A stretch of 16,697 bases of DNA from Lachnoclostridium sp. UBA6475 (GTDB lineage: Bacteria > Bacillota > Clostridia > Lachnospirales > Lachnospiraceae): contig DJNB01000008.1 in the NCBI GenBank assembly GCA_002435545.1, positions 1 to 16,697 of the forward strand, given 5' to 3'. Position 1 is the first letter of the stretch. Each line of letters opens with the position of its first letter. The position numbers and the translations under genes were made by a program. The notes beneath the pieces are model-generated. The model saw nothing but the letters and a program-made list of their open reading frames with translations, had not been told where the DNA came from and made no database searches. Shown piece by piece: positions 13,613 to 16,697 of this stretch.

Positions 13613-13631
13613 GATGTAACCTGATGTCGGA

Positions 13632-13862
13632 TTAGACGATAAATGGCTGTAATTTCTCCAAGATCGCATCTACGTCATTTTCGCTATGGATGTTCAAGTC
13701 GATTGGCTTAGACAAGTCCAGACTGAAAATACCCATAATGGATTTAGCGTCGATTACGTATCTTCCGGAAACCAAGTCAAATTCAGCATCAAACTTTGTT
13801 ACTTCGTTTACAAATGCCTTTACTTTGTCAATGGAGTTTAAAGAAATTTTTACTGTTTTCAT
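13632..13862 (-). CDS. HPr-like phosphocarrier family protein lacking the active-site histidine
   Basis: A 76-residue protein of the HPr fold. The helix and regulatory serine region DAKSIMGIFSLDL at 38-50 match HPr, with Ser41 at the position of HPr Ser46, the target of HPr kinase. The catalytic GxHARPA around His15 is absent: residues 11-22 read IDKVKAFVNEVT and the protein has only one histidine, far away in NIHSEND. It therefore cannot take phosphate from enzyme I and is unlikely to carry sugar-PTS phosphate. By analogy with Crh of Bacillus, which also lacks the histidine, a regulatory role is possible. GGAGG at 13875-13871 lies 8 bases before ATG 13862; an in-frame ATG at 13913 falls at the predicted transcription start and was rejected. 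It is the only minus-strand gene here. Confidence 0.85.
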   Translation of the reverse strand: MKTVKISLNSIDKVKAFVNEVTKFDAEFDLVSGRYVIDAKSIMGIFSLDLSKPIDLNIHSENDVDAILEKLQPFIV

Positions 13863-13918
13863 AATTTGTTCCTCCTTTTTGAATTTTTTCTGAAAAGGAA
13901 TTTCTTCCTTCATGTATT

Positions 13919-13947
13919 ATAGTATTATGCCGCGCAAATTATGTCAA
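13919..13947 (-). promoter_or_regulatory. sigma-A-type promoter of the HPr-like gene
   Basis: On the minus strand a consensus TTGACA (13947-13942) is followed after 17 bases by TACTAT (13924-13919). An alternative -10, TATAAT at 13921-13916, has a long 20-base spacing. Transcription would begin near 13912, leaving a leader of about 50 bases that holds a small AAGGAA/TTCCTT inverted repeat (13895-13910). Confidence 0.7.
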
Positions 13948-14023
13948 TAGAAAAAATGAACCACAAGTATAGAAAATTATTCAAAAAATTGTGCAAAATG
14001 TAGAATGGAGGAAAACAACGACG

Positions 14024-15355
14024 ATGAAAGTGGCGTTTTTGACCCTGGGATGTAAAGTGAATTTTTATGAGACAGAAAAAATGGAGGCGGATTTTGAGAA
14101 AAATCATGTAAAGGTCGTTCCGTTTAAGGAAAAAGCGGACGTCTATATTGTGAATACCTGCACCGTTACCAATATTGCAGACCGCAAATCCCGCCAGATG
14201 CTTCACCGCGCCAGACGTCTGAATCCGGAAAGTATCGTCGTTGCGACAGGATGTTATGCTGAAAGCGGCAAGGCGCAGCTGGAAGACGACGACACGATCG
14301 ATGTGGTATTTGCCAACCGGGACAAAGCCTCTATCGCTTTGCAGGTTCTGGATTATGTAAAAGAACACCGCCCGGCATGGAAACTGGAAAAAACTGGAAA
14401 TAACGATACGGAAGAGCCGGAGAATGGCATTCACGAGGGCAATCCGGTCGAAGAACGCACGAGAAAGTACATCAAGATTCAGGATGGCTGCAACCAGTTC
14501 TGCACGTACTGCCTGATCCCGTATGTGCGTGGCGGCGGAGAATTGAAAAGCCGCGGGGAAGACGAGGTCATCGAAGAAGTCCGCCGATATGCCGCGCAGG
14601 GGTTTAAAGAAGTAGTGCTTACCGGGATTCATTTGTCCTCCTATGGCGTAGACCGTTCTCCGTACAAACAGTTTGTGGAGCTGAAAGGCCAGCCGCTGGT
14701 GGAACTGATGAAAAAAATCGATAAGATTGACGGAATCGAGCGAATCCGCCTTGGTTCGCTGGAACCGCGCATCATCTGCGACGAATTTTTGAATGAATTG
14801 AGAAAAATAACCAAATTTTGCCCACATTTTCATTTATCCTTACAGAGTGGATGTGATACTACGTTAAAACGGATGAACCGGCATTATACAGCTGTAGAAT
14901 ATTTGGAGAAATGTGAGCAGATCCGTAGATTTTATGAACATCCGGCGATCACAACCGACGTCATTGTGGGATTTCCGGGTGAAACGATCGAAGATTTTGA
15001 GACGACGAGAGCGTTTGTAAAAAAGGCGAAACTGGCAGATATCCATGTATTTCCGTACAGCGAGCGGACGGGTACGAGGGCGGCAAAGATGGAAGATCAG
15101 GTGGCTGCGCAGGAAAAACACCGCCGCAGCGAGATCCTGATCGCAGATGTCGAAGAACTGAACCGGGAGTACCGTCAGTATTTCATCGGAAAAGAAGTAA
15201 CCGTGCTTTTTGAGGAAATCCAGCAGATTGACGGAAAATCCTATCTGACCGGGCACAACGAGCGTTATGTGCGGTTTGGCGTACCGGCAGATCAAACGGA
15301 ATATGAAGAAAACCAGATGGCAGCGTTTGTAGCGCAGAAAGAAAATATTTTGTGA
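14024..15355 (+). CDS. mtaB: tRNA t6A37 methylthiotransferase MtaB
   Basis: A 443-residue radical-SAM enzyme that adds a methylthio group to C2 of t6A37 in tRNAs reading ANN codons, giving ms2t6A. The N-terminal domain binds the auxiliary 4Fe-4S cluster through Cys10 (LGCKVN), Cys46 (NTCTVTN) and Cys77 (ATGCYAE). The radical-SAM cluster uses Cys156, Cys160 and Cys163 in CNQFCTYCLIPYVRG. The last 65 residues (from about YFIGKEVTVLFEE) form the RNA-binding TRAM domain. CKVN and CTVTN, rather than CQMN, point to MtaB and not MiaB or RimO. The frame extends to a GTG at 13991 with no ribosome site; GGAGG at 14007-14011 precedes ATG 14024 with a long 12-base spacing. It is divergent from the HPr-like gene. 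Confidence 0.93.
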   Translation: MKVAFLTLGCKVNFYETEKMEADFEKNHVKVVPFKEKADVYIVNTCTVTNIADRKSRQMLHRARRLNPESIVVATGCYAESGKAQLEDDDTIDVVFANRDKASIALQVLDYVKEHRPAWKLEKTGNNDTEEPENGIHEGNPVEERTRKYIKIQDGCNQFCTYCLIPYVRGGGELKSRGEDEVIEEVRRYAAQGFKEVVLTGIHLSSYGVDRSPYKQFVELKGQPLVELMKKIDKIDGIERIRLGSLEPRIICDEFLNELRKITKFCPHFHLSLQSGCDTTLKRMNRHYTAVEYLEKCEQIRRFYEHPAITTDVIVGFPGETIEDFETTRAFVKKAKLADIHVFPYSERTGTRAAKMEDQVAAQEKHRRSEILIADVEELNREYRQYFIGKEVTVLFEEIQQIDGKSYLTGHNERYVRFGVPADQTEYEENQMAAFVAQKENIL

Positions 15356-15387
15356 GACGGAAATTCACACAAATATGAAAAAAGGTA

Positions 15388-15416
15388 TTGCGATTTTTCC
15401 GTAAGTATATTAAAAT
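15388..15416 (+). promoter_or_regulatory. sigma-A-type promoter of the ireB-ruvX operon
   Basis: TTGCGA at 15388-15393 and TAAAAT at 15411-15416 are separated by 17 bases. The predicted start point near 15423 leaves a leader of about 60 bases. It lies 33 bases after the mtaB stop, with no clear terminator between, so read-through from mtaB is also possible. Confidence 0.65.
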
Positions 15417-15482
15417 AAAAGTAATGTTTTGATGAGTACGGTCGTAAAAATATCGGGAGTCTGAAAGGAGTAAGAAGAGAGA

Positions 15483-15749
15483 ATGCAGCAAGAGAATGGC
15501 AACACACAATTATTTAAAGTAGACTTGGAAAAAGATTATGATGTACGTGAGATCATCGCTTCTGTATACGAGGCATTGACAGAAAAAGGATACAATCCGG
15601 TAAACCAGATCGTTGGGTATCTGATGAGCGGAGATCCGACTTATATTACGAGTCATAAAGGAGCGCGCAGTCTGATCATGCGTGCAGAGCGGGACGAGAT
15701 CATCGAACTGTTTTTGGAAGATTATATCGAGAATAATTTAAGGAAATAA
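15483..15749 (+). CDS. ireB: IreB family regulatory phosphoprotein (UPF0297/DUF965)
   Basis: An 88-residue cytoplasmic protein of the UPF0297 family. The conserved body is visible from FKVDLEKDYDVREIIASVY through GYNPVNQIVGYLMSGDPTYI to the ARSLIMRAERDEIIELFLEDYI end. In Enterococcus faecalis IreB is phosphorylated by the Ser/Thr kinase IreK and modulates cephalosporin resistance. The N-terminal Thr8 just before LFKV is a candidate for the equivalent phosphosite. Family members usually sit between alaS and ruvX; here ruvX follows directly but mtaB, not alaS, is upstream. AGGAG at 15466-15470 lies 12 bases before the ATG, rather far. Confidence 0.93.
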   Translation: MQQENGNTQLFKVDLEKDYDVREIIASVYEALTEKGYNPVNQIVGYLMSGDPTYITSHKGARSLIMRAERDEIIELFLEDYIENNLRK

Positions 15750-16178
15750 GTGATATTGAGAATTATGGGGCTTGACTATGGGTCTGTGACTGTAGGAGTT
15801 GCCGTCAGCGACGGACTTCTGCTTACGGCGCAGCCCGTAGAAGTGATAAAGAGAAAAAGTGAGACAAAACTGCGTCAGACGCTGGCTCGCATTGAGGCGC
15901 TGATTGCAGAATATGAAGTGGAGAAAATCGTGCTTGGCTTGCCGAAAAATATGAACAATACGTCGGGCGAGCGCGTTCAGAAAACAGAGGAATTCAAGGA
16001 AAAACTGGAAAAGAGAACCGGTTTGGAAGTGATCTTTTGGGATGAAAGGTTGTCGACCGTATCTGCGATGGAAGTGCTGAAAGAGGGCAATGTACGCCGC
16101 GAAAACCGCAAACAATTCGTAGATAAGATTGCTGCAACGTTTATCCTGCAGGGATATCTGGATTCTTTACAAAAGTAA
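15750..16178 (+). CDS. ruvX: Holliday junction resolvase-like protein RuvX/YqgF
   Basis: A 142-residue RNase H-fold nuclease. The acidic centre is Asp9 in MGLDYGSVTVGVAVSD, with LGLPKNMNNTSGERV at 62-76, the DERLST motif at 98-103 and Asp125 in VDKIAA. The family is needed for processing the 5' end of pre-16S rRNA and was also proposed to resolve Holliday junctions; which dominates here cannot be seen. The GTG start at 15750 follows the ireB stop without a gap, with AGGA at 15741-15744 at 5 bases. A TTG at 15756 would give MRIMGLDYG, equally family-like, so the start is uncertain by two codons. It is cotranscribed with ireB and the DUF1292 gene. Confidence 0.94.
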   Translation: MILRIMGLDYGSVTVGVAVSDGLLLTAQPVEVIKRKSETKLRQTLARIEALIAEYEVEKIVLGLPKNMNNTSGERVQKTEEFKEKLEKRTGLEVIFWDERLSTVSAMEVLKEGNVRRENRKQFVDKIAATFILQGYLDSLQK

Positions 16179-16192
16179 ACAAGGAGGAAACC

Positions 16193-16480
16193 ATGGCAAA
16201 CGATGGTACAATTATGCTCACCGCTGAGGATGGCAGTGAGGATGCTTTTTTTGTGTGGGAAAAAGCGGATATCGCCGGAAGACAATATCTGCTCGTATCC
16301 AATGTGGATCCGTCACAGGAGGAAAGTGAAGAAGCAGAGGACGAAGAGATTTCATTGATCTTACGCGCAGCAGAGGAAGAAAATGACAGCGTACTGTATG
16401 ATATTGTAGAAGACGAGGAAGAACTGCGTATTATATCAAAATATTTTGAAGAGTTATTAGAAGATGTAGAATTATCATAA
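16193..16480 (+). CDS. DUF1292 domain protein (YrzB-like)
   Basis: A 95-residue, strongly acidic cytoplasmic protein. It has the DUF1292 plan: a short strand block around ITL-type MLTAEDGSEDAFFVWEKADI, a YLLVSN strand at 37-42, an acidic stretch EESEEAEDEEISLILRAAEE, then DEEELRIISKYFEELL at the end. Function is unknown. The family follows ireB-ruvX in many Firmicutes, and that order is kept here. AAGGAGG just upstream serves ATG 16193, 14 bases after the ruvX stop. It is followed 20 bases later by the RNase J gene. Confidence 0.9.
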   Translation: MANDGTIMLTAEDGSEDAFFVWEKADIAGRQYLLVSNVDPSQEESEEAEDEEISLILRAAEEENDSVLYDIVEDEEELRIISKYFEELLEDVELS

Positions 16481-16500
16481 AGAGAACAGAGAGGTGTAAT

Positions 16501-16697
16501 TTTGAGTAAAAAAGTAAAGACAGGAAATGAGAGAGTACGTATCGTACCTTTGGGTGGTTTGGAACAGATCGGTATGAATATTACGGCTTTTGAGACAGAG
16601 GAAAGTATTATTGTAGTGGACTGCGGACTGGCATTCCCGGAAGACGATATGTTAGGAGTCGATCTGGTTATCCCGGATATTACGTATCTGCAGGACA
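16501..16697 (+). CDS. rnj: ribonuclease J, N-terminal part (3' truncated by window)
   Basis: The frame starts at a TTG (16501-16503) and stays open to the window end, giving 65 residues. Residues 12-60 read RVRIVPLGGLEQIGMNITAF, then VVDCGLAFPEDDMLGVDLVIPDITYL, the hallmark opening of the metallo-beta-lactamase domain of RNase J, an RNA 5'-exonuclease and endonuclease of Firmicutes mRNA decay and rRNA maturation. AGAGGTG at about 16490-16496 precedes the TTG; no in-frame ATG upstream was found, so the TTG start is well supported. The HxHxDH metal site would lie beyond the window. Paralogue J1 or J2 cannot be decided from this fragment. Confidence 0.93.

Noticed and set aside
13991..14023. 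An upstream GTG start for mtaB that would add 11 codons
   Set aside because: There is no ribosome binding site before it, and the GGAGG at 14007-14011 lies inside the extension and serves ATG 14024.
13925..14833. A 302-codon open frame on the minus strand, antisense to mtaB
   Set aside because: It runs through the HPr-like promoter, has a Phe/His-rich composition typical of a shadow frame, and MtaB on the plus strand is unambiguous.

Overview
The window looks like a core, mostly housekeeping stretch of a low-to-mid GC Clostridia chromosome, most likely Lachnospiraceae. The support is indirect: strong GGAGG-type ribosome binding sites, a Firmicutes-type ireB-ruvX-DUF1292-rnj order, a short ThiI without rhodanese domain beside its own cysteine desulfurase, a BspA-like secreted leucine-rich-repeat protein, and a surface esterase with a Val-Ser-Gly repeat linker. 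All genes are on the + strand except one small HPr-like gene. No tRNA, rRNA, CRISPR array, insertion sequence or phage gene is visible.

Layout. 1-2459: the 3' end of a phosphate uptake operon (pstC end, pstA, pstB, phoU), closed by a strong terminator at 2489-2537. 2533-2605: a tandem 20-bp repeat and an extended -10 promoter. 2644-3747: a secreted leucine-rich-repeat protein. 3748-3820: an overlapping promoter and hairpin, followed by citrate synthase (3873-5252) and a Cof-type HAD phosphatase (5259-6047). 6090-7940: a membrane-anchored or secreted type-B carboxylesterase. 7983-9470: a divergent MurE-type ligase. 9463-10249: a gene with its own extended -10 promoter, encoding a cysteine-free protein resembling the C-terminal part of the flagellar cap protein FliD. 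10293-13474: a terminator-like hairpin, then rsmE, a cysteine desulfurase and thiI, which form an RNA-modification operon. 13525-13947, minus strand: promoter, HPr-like gene and terminator. 14024-15355: mtaB, another tRNA modification enzyme. 15388-16697: promoter, then ireB, ruvX, a DUF1292 gene and the start of RNase J.

How the genes fit together. PstC and PstA form the phosphate channel, PstB powers it, and PhoU couples it to signalling. Citrate synthase feeds citrate and 2-oxoglutarate/glutamate synthesis. RsmE methylates 16S rRNA; the desulfurase passes sulfur to ThiI for 4-thiouridine in tRNA; MtaB thiomethylates t6A37. So much of the right half concerns RNA modification and turnover. 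Several gene starts were moved from the longest open frame to the ATG or GTG with a properly spaced ribosome binding site (phoU, the leucine-rich-repeat gene, murE, rsmE, the HPr-like gene, mtaB).

I see no convincing undescribed multi-gene system. The most interesting points are single-gene or regulatory: an HPr paralogue without its catalytic histidine, a MurE-like ligase with altered signature motifs, a stand-alone FliD-C-like protein preceded by possible leader mini-ORFs, a helically phased operator-like repeat, and the Val-Ser-Gly linker of the esterase.
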